Assembly: GCA_964503965.1 (NCBI GenBank) | Contig: CAZDCK010000003.1 | Coordinates: 86,796 to 150,795 of the forward strand | Reading direction: 5' to 3' | DNA: 64,000 nt | Source of the DNA: Eutrophocola sp964503965 | Lineage (GTDB): Bacteria > Pseudomonadota > Gammaproteobacteria > Pseudomonadales > Pseudohongiellaceae | In this document: piece by piece, positions 16,448 to 25,372 of the stretch | How the letters are laid out: each line of letters starts with the position of its first letter | Numbering within the stretch: position 1 is the stretch's first letter | Position numbers and translations under genes: made by a program | Notes under the pieces: generated by a model | Database searches by the model: none | What the model was told of the DNA's origin: nothing | What the model saw: only the letters and a program-made list of their open reading frames with translations

Positions 16448-17005
16448 TTGCGTTTAATAGGGTTTTATTGGGGAATTGCCGGTGTCATAGCGTTCCTTAT
16501 GTTTGCAATCCTGCGTTTAAGTCCACGTATTCTGGAACTGCAAGCGTATACCCTCAGTGCTGTTCACTGGGCTATCTTGCTGGTTTTTGTTCCCTGGATG
16601 GCATGGTCTGAAGGTGTAAAAGGCTTTCACCGGGCCTTCTCCCCACGGGTTGTGGCCCGTGCCCGTTACCTGCGGCAGGAGAGCCATCCGCTGCTTGCGC
16701 TAATGGCCCCGGTTTTTTGTATGGGATATATCCACGCTACCCGGAAACGCAAAATCGTTTCTTTCGTGGTGACCAGTGTGATTGTCTGCCTGGTAATGCT
16801 CCTGCGTATCACGCCACAGCCCTGGCGTGGAATTATAGATGCCGGTGTAGTTACCGGACTGACACTGGGAGTTGGTTCGCTGATCTACTTCTGGCTGCAG
16901 GTGGAAACGGGTCGCTGGAGTCACACTATTCCTCTGGATCTTCCAGAGCCAGCCAATGACGTGGCATCTTTACAGGAAGAAGTCAGCTCTCCAGAACAGC
17001 CCTGA
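16448..17005 (+). CDS. Conserved four-helix membrane protein of unknown function
   Basis: A 185-residue protein with hydrophobic segments at about 4-22, 36-54, 104-121 and 128-146. The cytoplasmic-looking loop WSEGVKGFHRAFSPRVVARA and the segment FCMGYIHATRKRKI look conserved by memory of other gammaproteobacterial hypotheticals, but no function is known. The TTG at 16448 is chosen because GGAAGGAAA lies at proper spacing before it and a -10 element would exclude earlier starts. Its 3' end overlaps the convergent glycosyltransferase gene by 23 bp. Confidence 0.65.
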   Translation: MRLIGFYWGIAGVIAFLMFAILRLSPRILELQAYTLSAVHWAILLVFVPWMAWSEGVKGFHRAFSPRVVARARYLRQESHPLLALMAPVFCMGYIHATRKRKIVSFVVTSVIVCLVMLLRITPQPWRGIIDAGVVTGLTLGVGSLIYFWLQVETGRWSHTIPLDLPEPANDVASLQEEVSSPEQP

Positions 17006-20000
17006 GTTGTTTCTCTGCAGCAGCAAACGAGAAATGGGCTTCGATATTACGCTTTCCAGCCTCTGAGAGTTTCTGCCAGAGATCTTCATCCCCATAGAGC
17101 CTGAGAACTTCATTCGCGAAATCTTCAGGCGAGTCTGCAATCAGGATGTCCTCGTTATGCACCAGGTTCATCCCTTCGGCAGCCATTTCTGTCACAACCA
17201 TGGGAACGCCATAAGACATGCTTGAATTGACTTTTCCCTTTACTCCAGCCCCGTAACGCAGGGGAGCCACAGACAAGCGGATATTGTTGAAGCAATCATC
17301 AATGTTGGAAACGAAACCGGTAAACCTGACTCGGTCACTTGCCCGATTGGTCAGAATGGAAGGGACATGGCCTCCAACAATGTGCATTGTAATGTCAGGA
17401 TTCCTTTCCATCACGATGGGGAAGATATCATCAAGAAAGAAAGTCATGGCATCCGTGTTGGGCGGATGTTCGAAATTCCCGATAAATAGAATGTCTTTCC
17501 TGTTTTGAAAATTATTGGCAGTTTCATGATTTTCATGAATATTGCTTAGCAATTGTACGGGAATGTCGGGCGCTTCCTCCTGGAAAAGGTCAATTTCAAC
17601 AGGACTGACCACGAGGGTAACGTCTGCTTTGCGTGCGATAGTCAGTTCCTGGTTTTTTCGCCAGACCGCGGACTCTGCCAGAGACTGATCGCCAGTAATG
17701 TCAGCTTCACGCTGTTCTCTCAGGAAATGCAGGTCCACGGTGTCAAAGATGATGCGGGCTTGGGGACAAAACTGTTTTACTTCATCTATGTATTTTTCGG
17801 CATAATCTGCGCGGCTCAGTATTACAGCATCAAATTGCTGACCATAATCTTCCAGGTATTTAATCACAGATTTCACATAGGGGACGTACTGGCACTCAAT
17901 GCCAATAGCCTGTAATTGAGGCGTATACTTTTCATGGTACTGAAGATTGGCCGGAACAAAAGTCACCTTGTAACCGATTCTTTGAAGAATCTTCAGAATA
18001 TTGAGCATACGAAGGGAACCGGAATCATGATCTGACATCAATACCCGGGCATCTACAACTAGTATACGTTTATCGACATGACGTTCTTTTTCCAGGTGGG
18101 GAAAGCGGGCATTGGGACGATGGCTCTTCAGTGTCTCTTCCCAGCGAGAGAAAAATTTATTCACATTTATGTCCTGGTATTTCTTGGTGCCACTACTGGT
18201 GTCCGTCCCTGACGTGATTCCCTCAAAATGAATAACGGTAGCATTGGGCTGATAGTAAACCCGTTTGCCGTTTTCCCGCACCTTGAAGGCCAGGTCAGTG
18301 TCTTCGTAGTAGGCCGGAGTGTAATGTGTATCAAACCCTCCAAAAGACCTGAAATCTTCCAGGGGAATCATCAGGCAGGCACCGGAGCAATAATCCACTT
18401 GCCGACAGTAGGTATATTCCGGTTTGTTAGGATCATCGCCGCGGCCATAATTCCACGCGGAGCCGTCACGCCAGACAATACCGCCGGCTTCCTGTAGTGA
18501 GCCATCACCAAAAACCAGTCGTGCGCCGACCATGCCCGCGTCTGGAAAATCTGTAAATGTTTGCTGCAATGCATCCAGCCAGCCGTCCCTGACTTCCGTA
18601 TCGTTATTGAGCAGTACCAGGAATTTGCCCCGGGCAGACTCAGCTCCTATGTTGCAGGAACCGATAAACCCAAGATTTTCACTGTTTCGGATTATTGTTA
18701 TGCCGGAAATCTGCCTGAGCATTTTTTCAGTCTTGTCCTGTGACAGGTCATCAACAACGATTACCTCAAAGGGAGTGGAACCAGCATGTTTGAGGATGCT
18801 CTGCAGACAATGAAATGTGAACTCATACTTATTATGAACAGGAATAACAATGCTGACTTCGGGATGATCAAACTCGGGAAAATTAAGTGGTCCAATATTC
18901 TTTGAAACCGGAAATTCCTGATGTATGTTCGCCAGAGAGCTTTTTCGTGCTTTCAGCCTTTCCTTTAGCCTGCTCAGAATGGCAGCAAGTCCCTCATTTT
19001 TCATAAACCAACGCAGGCGTGTTGCAAAACGCAGGGGCTTGGTTATTCTCCAACTCTTACTGTTATAGATTATCTGAATCTCTTCTTGAAGCGATGCGTT
19101 GTGTTTCGTCAGCTGGCGTAATCGTCCTTCACTTTCCTCCAGTTCCTTTCTATTAATTTTCAGATTGGTCTGCTGTTCAATTATATTGGCCTGCTGTTCA
19201 ATTATTCTGCTGTCACGCTCTTTCAAGGTTTTCTTCAGTATTTCCTGAAGGTTATCCAGATGCTTGAGCTGACTATTGAGTTCTTCGATGCCCTNNNNNN
19301 NNNNNNNNNNNNNNNNNNNNNNNNNNNNNNNNNNNNNNNNNNNNNNNNNNNNNNNNNNNNNNNNNNNNNNNNNNNNNNNNNNNNNNNNNNNNNNATTTCC
19401 TGAAGGTTATCCAGATGCTTGAGCTGACTATTGAGTTCTTCGATGCCCTTCTCGAGTACGCCGATACGGGGAAACTCACGGCTACGATCCATCAGAGCCA
19501 GCAATTTTTCATCAGGCCATATCGGGAACCACTTTCTATAAAGTGCAGATCGATAGGCATTCATGTTTTGATCAGGATTTTCCTTGGCGCCGAACCCACT
19601 GATGGAATCGACCCGGTAGACCGCACTGCATTCGTTGACGAATAAAAATTCATGGCGCTGGCTTATCTGCAACCAGAAATCCCAGTCTTCAAATCGGTCA
19701 AAGGCAGGATCAAAGCGAAACCCCTCCTCCAGCAAAGAGCGCTTAAAAAGAACGGCATGAATCGGGATATAGTTCTCTATCATCAATCTGACAGCATCAA
19801 AGGGATGGTTAAATGATGGAGTCTCCTCCTCCTGACCATCACTAAGAACACGAACAGCCGAGTAGGCAAGTTGATAGTTGTCATTTTCCTTCAGGGCCGA
19901 GATCAGCAACTGGATATGCATGGGATCAAGCAGGTCATCATCATCCAGAAAAAGACAGTATTCCCCGGTGGCATTATCCATAGCTATGTTTGCTGCATGG

Positions 20001-20209
20001 GAACGTCCATGGGGACCACTGTTGTTCAGCCAGTGGACATTGTCATGCTCAGAAGTAAAGTCCGGGGAAAAGTCGTCACCGCCGTCATTAACGATAACGA
20101 TTTCAATGGCTGGCCATTGCTGGGCATGAACAGAATCCAGTGCCTGTTGCAGAAGTGCTTGTCTGTTTCTGGTACGAACCAGGACAGAGACGAGAGGAAT
20201 TGAATTCAT
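16983..20209 (-). CDS. Three-domain glycosyltransferase (GT2 - coiled coil - GT2 - GT4), interrupted by a false assembly gap
   Basis: Reads as two genes only because of the 100-N gap at 19295-19394. The 55 bases on each side of the gap are identical (19240-19294 and 19395-19449). Overlaying them leaves one open frame of about 1,023 codons. Domain 1 is GT2 (VSVLVRTRNRQ near residue 8, LFLDDDDLLDP near 95). A coiled coil follows at about 250-330 (EELNSQLKHLDNL, IIEQQANIIEQQ). IIYNSKSWRITKPLR near 330 is typical of multi-domain surface-sugar transferases. Domain 2 is another GT2 (VSIVIPVHNKYEF near 400, VLLNNDTEVRDGW near 485). Domain 3 is GT4-like (DSGSLRMLNIL near 680, APLRYGAGVKGKVN near 950). 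It likely builds a cell-surface glycan; the acceptor is unknown. It follows DUF484 by 25 bp, where xerC is often found. Confidence 0.85.
19240..19449. repeat. 55-bp duplication flanking a 100-N gap (unmerged contig overlap)
   Basis: Bases 19240-19294 and 19395-19449 are identical and the Ns between them number exactly 100. This is the usual sign of two contigs whose overlapping ends were not merged. Removing the Ns and one copy restores the reading frame of the glycosyltransferase gene, which argues strongly against a real repeat. Confidence 0.9.
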
Positions 20210-20234
20210 GATGGCGTATCAGGCAGGCGAAAAA

Positions 20235-20966
20235 TTATGCCAGCAGGCGAGTGATATGGGCTGCCAGAATTTCACCGATGAAATCAAGAAACAGGGTGTC
20301 CAGGCTGGTATTAAAGTGATTGTGCTTTTCACTGCCGATGACAAGCAGGGGAACCCCTGTGCCTTTTGCATCACGCACAGTTTCATCCAGGTGAACAGGA
20401 ATGATCGCCGCAGAAAGAATTTCTTTCATGCTCTCGGGGAACAGCATCCTGGCCTGTTCAGGCGTTAGCTCGCAACAGAAAGTGCGTTTCTTGGCGTAGA
20501 GCTTGCCCAGGGTTTCCTGTGCGGGTGCCTCTGACAAGGTACCGATTTTTTCCATGTTGCCTAATTCGCTGCTCAACGAATCGGAGATGAAAATAAGGCG
20601 ACCGGCATGAGCCGCAAATTCGCTGCAAAGACTGTGTTCAATAGTGGTTGCGAGTTCGGAAAGTGAGCTGGTTTTCAGTAGGTCCAGAATGACAATACGG
20701 GTTTTTTCAAACAGGGCGTCGTTTTCTTCTGCATTGAATATAAATTCATTGATATTGTTTTGTAATTCCAGGTTACGTTCCCTGAACAGGGTAACCTGGC
20801 GCTCGAGCAGTGAAATGGCTGAGCCACTTTCGTGGGGAATAGTCAGTTCAAGCAACAGTTCTGCCTGTCGATTGAAAAACTCCGGATTGTCAGTCAGGTA
20901 ACGAGCAACAGACTCATCATTGAGAGTATTGGCTGCTGCAAGCTCTGTGTTGGAGTCTGATTTCAT
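20235..20966 (-). CDS. DUF484 family protein
   Basis: A 243-residue protein with the family N-terminus VARYLTDNPEFFNRQAELLLELTIPHESG, then ISLLERQVTLFRERNLELQ (a coiled coil at about 55-85) and a GAF-like C-terminal half ending DTLFLDFIGEILAAHITRLL. The function is unknown. It overlaps dapF by 4 bp (ATGA), so it is translated with it. In Pseudomonas this gene lies between dapF and xerC; here xerC is missing and the glycosyltransferase follows. Confidence 0.88.
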   Translation of the reverse strand: MKSDSNTELAAANTLNDESVARYLTDNPEFFNRQAELLLELTIPHESGSAISLLERQVTLFRERNLELQNNINEFIFNAEENDALFEKTRIVILDLLKTSSLSELATTIEHSLCSEFAAHAGRLIFISDSLSSELGNMEKIGTLSEAPAQETLGKLYAKKRTFCCELTPEQARMLFPESMKEILSAAIIPVHLDETVRDAKGTGVPLLVIGSEKHNHFNTSLDTLFLDFIGEILAAHITRLLA

Positions 20967-21796
20967 ATCTCGAGAGTTCCTTTGAATACAGAAGTTGCCG
21001 GTCCGGTTTTCAATACCGGGGAGTTATCTCCTTGCCAGCTTATTTCCAGTTCGCCACAGGGCAGCTGAACTACTACAGAATGATCCAGCAGACCTCGCTG
21101 AATTCCAGCGACAACGGCTGCGCAGGCACCTGTTCCACAGGCCAGTGTTTCACCTGCACCGCGTTCATACACCCTGAGCCTGATTGTACCTGCATTCAGT
21201 ATCTGCATGAAGCCGGCATTGACCCGGTTGGGAAAGTCCTGGTGATGCTCAATAAGAGGTCCCCATTCTGCTACGGGCGCCATGTCAATATCATCAACCA
21301 GAAGCACCGCGTGAGGATTACCCATAGACAGTACTGAAATATCCAGTACCTGCCCGTCAGGCAGTGTCAGGGGGTATGAGTCCGCTGCGGCTTCTGCAAT
21401 AAACGGAATATCGTCGGGATTGAAGACCGGAGGTCCCATGTCCACGGTAACGCTGCCGTCTTCATTGGCCTGACATTGCAAGGTCCCATTCACCAGTTCG
21501 AGGGTGATTCTGTTCTTGTTGCTCAGACCAAGCTGCCTAATAAAACTGACCATGCAGCGGGCACCATTGCCACAATTCTCCGCCTGGCTGCCATCAGGAT
21601 TGAAAACCAGGTAGGCAAAATCATGACCGGGCCTGGTCGCGGGGGCAACAACCAGAAGCTGGTCGAAACCAACCCCGGTGTGGCGATTACCGATAGCACG
21701 AATTTGTGCCTGGGAAAGGGTGAATGGTGAAGTCACCCCATTGATGACAACAAAGTCATTACCCAGGCCATGCATTTTGGTGAACTGAATCTGCAT
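20963..21796 (-). CDS. dapF: Diaminopimelate epimerase
   Basis: A 277-residue enzyme. MQIQFTKMHGLGNDFVVING at the start, ENCGNGARC with the first catalytic cysteine near 73, and ERGAGETLACGTGACAA with the second near 219 are diagnostic. It converts LL- to meso-diaminopimelate for lysine and peptidoglycan. A longer frame runs back into lysA, but the ATG at 21796 matches family N-termini and lies 4 bp after the lysA stop. It forms the operon lptM-lysA-dapF-DUF484. Confidence 0.95.
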   Translation of the reverse strand: MQIQFTKMHGLGNDFVVINGVTSPFTLSQAQIRAIGNRHTGVGFDQLLVVAPATRPGHDFAYLVFNPDGSQAENCGNGARCMVSFIRQLGLSNKNRITLELVNGTLQCQANEDGSVTVDMGPPVFNPDDIPFIAEAAADSYPLTLPDGQVLDISVLSMGNPHAVLLVDDIDMAPVAEWGPLIEHHQDFPNRVNAGFMQILNAGTIRLRVYERGAGETLACGTGACAAVVAGIQRGLLDHSVVVQLPCGELEISWQGDNSPVLKTGPATSVFKGTLEI

Positions 21797-21800
21797 AGGC

Positions 21801-23051
21801 TCAGGTTTCAGGGACAGACTCAAGTGCAATCTGGTCCTGGAATGTCTCTCTTCGTCGTGCAATGTGTATGTCGCTGCCATCTACAAGAATTTCGGCGGCG
21901 CGATTTCGGGTGTTGTAATTAGAGCTCATGGCAAAACAGTAGGCTCCTGCAGATTTTACGGCCAGCAGGTCACCTGGCTCGATAGCCAATTCCCGGCCTC
22001 GGGCGATGAAATCGCCGGACTCGCAAATGGGTCCTACCAGGTCATAGGTCAGCAGTGGAGCATTATTACCCTGAACAACGGGCACCACATCCATCCAGGC
22101 CTGGTACAAGGCGGGCCGAATCAGGTCATTCATGGCGGCATCCACAATGGCAAAACGGTGCTCACCATTGGTCTTCAGATTGTTAACGCGGGTCAGGAGC
22201 ACACCGGCATTACCTGAAATTGAGCGTCCGGGCTCCAGAATCAGGGTGAGTTCCCGATTGCCCAGTTTTTCGCGTACCGCTGAAATCAATTCAACGGGTT
22301 GTGGTGGTGTTTCATCCCTGTAGGTAATACCGAGTCCGCCACCTATATCCAGGTGCCTGATACTGATGCCGGACTCAGCCAGTTCATCCACGAGCAGCAG
22401 GGTCCGGTCCAACGCATCCAGAAAAGGGGCAATTCCAGTAAGCTGGGAACCGATGTGGCAGTCCACCCCAAGAATCTCCACATAATCCATGGCTGATGCC
22501 TGGCGATACAGACTTCGGGCATCATCCATGGATACACCAAACTTGTTTTCCCTCAATCCGGTTGAGATATAGGGGTGTGTTCCCGCATCCACGTCAGGAT
22601 TGACTCGCAGGGAAACGGGAGCCCGAAGGCGACGTTCACCAGCAACGGCATTGAGTAGTTCCAGCTCCATGGGGGATTCGACATTGAAACAGTGGATACC
22701 GGCATCAAGGGCTTCACGTATTTCCCCGGCTGTTTTCCCCACCCCGGAAAAAATAACTTTAGCCGGATCTCCACCTGCAGCTATGACCCTGGCCAGTTCA
22801 CCGCCGGAGACGATGTCGAAGCCACTACCCAGTTTTGCCAGCACATTGAGCACAGCCAGGTTCGAATTGGCCTTCACGGCATAACACACCAGATGCGGGC
22901 AACCTTCCAGGGCAGACTCATAGGCCATGAACTGCTGCTCCAGGTGGGCGCGGGAGTACACATAGCAGGGTGTGCCAAATTCCTCGGCAATTCGGGTCAA
23001 TGGTACAGCTTCAGCATGCAGCTGATTATTGTCGTAATGAAATTGTTCCAT
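21801..23051 (-). CDS. lysA: Diaminopimelate decarboxylase
   Basis: A 416-residue fold-type III PLP enzyme. YAVKANSNLAVLNVLAKLGSG near 58-78 contains the PLP lysine; HIGSQLTGIAPF, LDIGGGLGITY and EPGRSISGNAGVL are the substrate and cofactor blocks; GPICESGDFIARGR holds the catalytic cysteine. It makes lysine from meso-DAP. It follows the small lipoprotein gene by 15 bp and precedes dapF by 4 bp. Confidence 0.96.
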   Translation of the reverse strand: MEQFHYDNNQLHAEAVPLTRIAEEFGTPCYVYSRAHLEQQFMAYESALEGCPHLVCYAVKANSNLAVLNVLAKLGSGFDIVSGGELARVIAAGGDPAKVIFSGVGKTAGEIREALDAGIHCFNVESPMELELLNAVAGERRLRAPVSLRVNPDVDAGTHPYISTGLRENKFGVSMDDARSLYRQASAMDYVEILGVDCHIGSQLTGIAPFLDALDRTLLLVDELAESGISIRHLDIGGGLGITYRDETPPQPVELISAVREKLGNRELTLILEPGRSISGNAGVLLTRVNNLKTNGEHRFAIVDAAMNDLIRPALYQAWMDVVPVVQGNNAPLLTYDLVGPICESGDFIARGRELAIEPGDLLAVKSAGAYCFAMSSNYNTRNRAAEILVDGSDIHIARRRETFQDQIALESVPET

Positions 23052-23066
23052 GATATTGATCGGGCT

Positions 23067-23180
23067 TTATTGGCTGACTGCTGCAGCGGGTGGTGGTACC
23101 AGGGGGCCTTTTTGGCCACATCCAGCGAGAGCGAAGAGGCTGATCACCAGTAATGGCAGTAGTACTTTTTTAGTCACCAC
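23067..23180 (-). CDS. lptM: Small lipoprotein LptM-like (YifL/LppL)
   Basis: A 37-residue open frame that begins with two GTG codons. It has a short basic start (VVTKKVLLPL), a hydrophobic stretch and the lipobox LAGCGQKGPLVPP, with the lipidated Cys at 21. The GCGQKGPL block is the mark of YifL, now LptM, which helps assemble the LptD-LptE translocon in E. coli. Location also fits: in E. coli it lies between cyaY and dapF, in Pseudomonas between cyaY and lysA. A strong minus-strand promoter lies 40-69 bases upstream. Confidence 0.85.
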   Translation of the reverse strand: MVTKKVLLPLLVISLFALAGCGQKGPLVPPPAAAVSQ

Positions 23181-23219
23181 GAATTCCCGTTAACTGTTGC
23201 CGTGTAATTTGAGCCGGCG

Positions 23220-23249
23220 ATTATACTTGGTTTATAGGTCTCCAACCAA
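23220..23249 (-). promoter_or_regulatory. Promoter of the lptM-lysA-dapF operon
   Basis: On the minus strand TTGGTT (23244-23249) and a perfect TATAAT (23220-23225) are spaced by 18 bases. Transcription should start near 23213, about 33 bases before the GTG of lptM. Confidence 0.7.
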
Positions 23250-23268
23250 TTTCGGGGGCAGGCTACCA

Positions 23269-23296
23269 TTGCCTGTGCGGGGAAGGCAGCTATACT
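23269..23296 (+). promoter_or_regulatory. Promoter of cyaY
   Basis: TTGCCT (23269-23274) and TATACT (23291-23296) are spaced by 16 bases. Transcription should start near 23303, 25 bases before the cyaY ATG. It is divergent from the lptM-lysA promoter. Confidence 0.65.
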
Positions 23297-23327
23297 TGCA
23301 CCATCCTTAATGTAACAGTAACAGACA

Positions 23328-23642
23328 ATGACTACACCGGATTTCAATTCACGATACGAACAGACACTGCTGGACATAGAAGATGCCATCGAAGACAGTG
23401 GTGAAGACCTCGATTATGAAACAGTTAACGATATCCTGACGATAACCTGTCCGGATGGGTCAGCCATCATAATAACCCGGCAGTCAGCCACGTCCCAGTT
23501 ATGGCTGGCCGCAAAATCCGGCGGCTTTCATTTTGATATGGTAGAGGATGGCTGGATTTGTGACAGTGATGGGGAGTCACTTTCAGACAAGTTGTCGTGT
23601 ATTTGCAGCGAGCAGGGTGGAGCCGGGATTACGTTTCCATGA
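23328..23642 (+). CDS. cyaY: Frataxin-like iron donor protein CyaY
   Basis: A 104-residue frataxin. The acidic first helix (LLDIEDAIEDSGEDLDYETV) is the iron- and IscS-binding ridge; ILTITCPDGSAIIITRQ, LWLAAKSGGFHF and GWICDSDGESL are the strand blocks. It regulates Fe-S cluster assembly. Its position opposite lptM-lysA is conserved in gammaproteobacteria. The stop codon overlaps the ATG of the next gene, a sulfotransferase, which is unusual. Confidence 0.94.
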   Translation: MTTPDFNSRYEQTLLDIEDAIEDSGEDLDYETVNDILTITCPDGSAIIITRQSATSQLWLAAKSGGFHFDMVEDGWICDSDGESLSDKLSCICSEQGGAGITFP

Positions 23643-24460
23643 GGCATGTACTTGTCCACGCCCATATTTTCAAGAATGCGGGCACCACCTTTGATTTCAG
23701 CCTGTCCCGGTTTTTCGGGCATGATTTTGTCGATCACCGCGAAGACAGGGAATTTCTCTCTGGCAGGAATAATTACCTGCTGGACTACCTGGCAGCCAAT
23801 ACCGGCGTAAAGGCGCTCTCATCTCACTCATTGCATTTCAGGATTTCAGGTAATGATGACATTGCCGTTCATCCTGTCTACTTTCTACGCCATCCGATTG
23901 CCAGGGTCTGGTCTGTCTATGATTTTGAGCGTCGGCAAACCGGGGTCGACACCGAAGGGGCGCGCCGGGCCAAGGAGCTGGACCTGAATGCTTATGTTTC
24001 CTGGTACCTTGAGGAAGGATCACCGGCTACTATCCGGAATATCCATGCGATATTTCTTTCCGGGCAGGGACCGTCACCGGACAACATGGAGGAAAAAGTC
24101 TCTCAGGCCAAACAATACATGAAAAGTCCGGATGTCAGCTTTGCAGTGGTTGAGCGGTTTGACGATTCCATGGTGCTACTGGAAAAACAGCTTAATGGTA
24201 TGTTTCCCGGGATCAATCTTGCCTACCAGAAAAAAAATGTCACCCCGGGCCGAAGTCACATGACGCTGGATGAAAGTGTGTCAGCACTTATGGATAAACT
24301 GGACAGTGATGTTGCTGACAGGCTGCGCATCGCTAATGCAGGGGATATGGCGCTATATGCCATGGCCAATGACAGGCTCAATGCCGGGTTGGGTGAGATG
24401 GTTGACCTGGAAAGCAAACAGGCAGCTTTCGCTGCCCGTTGCCAGTCGTTGCAGTACTGA
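23639..24460 (+). CDS. PAPS-dependent sulfotransferase family protein
   Basis: A 273-residue protein. HVLVHAHIFKNAGTTFDFSL near residues 3-22 resembles the PAPS 5'-phosphosulfate loop (HIPKTGGTT) of membrane-type sulfotransferases; PVYFLRHPIARVWSVYDFER near 80-99 is the 3'-phosphate-binding block (LRDPxxRxxSxY). The acceptor may be a carbohydrate or lipid, possibly on the cell surface, but cannot be read from sequence. The ATG at 23639 overlaps the cyaY stop (ATGA), so the gene depends on cyaY transcription. It is convergent with mscS. Confidence 0.82.
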   Translation: MRHVLVHAHIFKNAGTTFDFSLSRFFGHDFVDHREDREFLSGRNNYLLDYLAANTGVKALSSHSLHFRISGNDDIAVHPVYFLRHPIARVWSVYDFERRQTGVDTEGARRAKELDLNAYVSWYLEEGSPATIRNIHAIFLSGQGPSPDNMEEKVSQAKQYMKSPDVSFAVVERFDDSMVLLEKQLNGMFPGINLAYQKKNVTPGRSHMTLDESVSALMDKLDSDVADRLRIANAGDMALYAMANDRLNAGLGEMVDLESKQAAFAARCQSLQY

Positions 24461-24503
24461 AAAACAGTCCACTGCAACCTTATCCGGATCAATCGATCAG
24501 TAG

Positions 24504-25340
24504 TTACTGTGTGACGTTCTGATCGGCAGTCTGTCCGACATTGTGCATGTAGACATCCTGCTGGGGATAGGGAATGCTGATGCCGCCAGCTTCCAGGCTT
24601 GTCTTGATTTTTTCAGTCAATGCCCAGCGTGTTGGCCAGTAATCACCGGAATTCACCCACGGACGTACCACGAAATTAACGCTGCTGTCTGCAAGCTCTG
24701 ACACGGCAACCACAGGTTCCGGGTCTTTCAGTACCCGTTCTTCATTGTTGATCACATCCAGGATGATATCCCTGGCTGTCCCGATATTGTCGTCATAACT
24801 GATACCAATGACCAGGTCGATGCGGCGGGTAGGCAGGGCACTCGTATTCACGATAGTGCTACCAAAGACAGCGGAATTGGGGATGATGATGCGCTGGTTG
24901 TCACCTGTATGCAGCAGGATGCAGAACATGCCAATTTCATCCACGACGCCGCTTTGGCCGCCGGCAGTGATGAAATCGCCAATCTTGAAAGGACGGAAAA
25001 TGATAATCATCACGCCAGAGGCGAAATTGGATAGTGAGTCTTTAAGGGCAAGACCAACAGCAAGGCCGGCAGCACTGAGAATAGCAAGCAGGGAAATGAC
25101 GTTTACGCCCAGCTGGTCTATGGCAGCCAGAACTACGGCTGACAGCAGCACGGCATAGATTATGCCACCTAGAAAATTTACCAGCATCTGGTCAAGTTTG
25201 GATTTCTCCATGATGCGCCTGGCAAAGTTGGTGACTGCCCTGGCAATCCACTTACCAATGACAAAAATGGCCAGAGCAATGATGATTTTCATCGCCCAGG
25301 GAATTACATAGGTATTAATCATTTCTGGATCCAGTTCCAT
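24504..25340 (-). CDS. mscS: Small-conductance mechanosensitive channel MscS
   Basis: A 278-residue channel with three membrane helices. Helix 3 reads LLAILSAAGLAVGLALKDSL near 87-106, with the Gly/Ala packing of the MscS pore. ASGVMIIIFRPFKIGDFI and the beta domain with PNSAVFGSTIVN follow. It opens on membrane tension and releases solutes during osmotic down-shock. It stands alone between the sulfotransferase and argH and is not obviously in an operon with either. Confidence 0.94.
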   Translation of the reverse strand: MELDPEMINTYVIPWAMKIIIALAIFVIGKWIARAVTNFARRIMEKSKLDQMLVNFLGGIIYAVLLSAVVLAAIDQLGVNVISLLAILSAAGLAVGLALKDSLSNFASGVMIIIFRPFKIGDFITAGGQSGVVDEIGMFCILLHTGDNQRIIIPNSAVFGSTIVNTSALPTRRIDLVIGISYDDNIGTARDIILDVINNEERVLKDPEPVVAVSELADSSVNFVVRPWVNSGDYWPTRWALTEKIKTSLEAGGISIPYPQQDVYMHNVGQTADQNVTQ

Positions 25341-25372
25341 CCCGGTGTCTTCTTTTTAGTTTGTTGGTGTGG

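Noticed and set aside
19240..19449. True 55-bp direct repeat or mobile-element target duplication
   Set aside because: Exact identity around exactly 100 Ns, and frame restored on merging, show an unmerged contig overlap.
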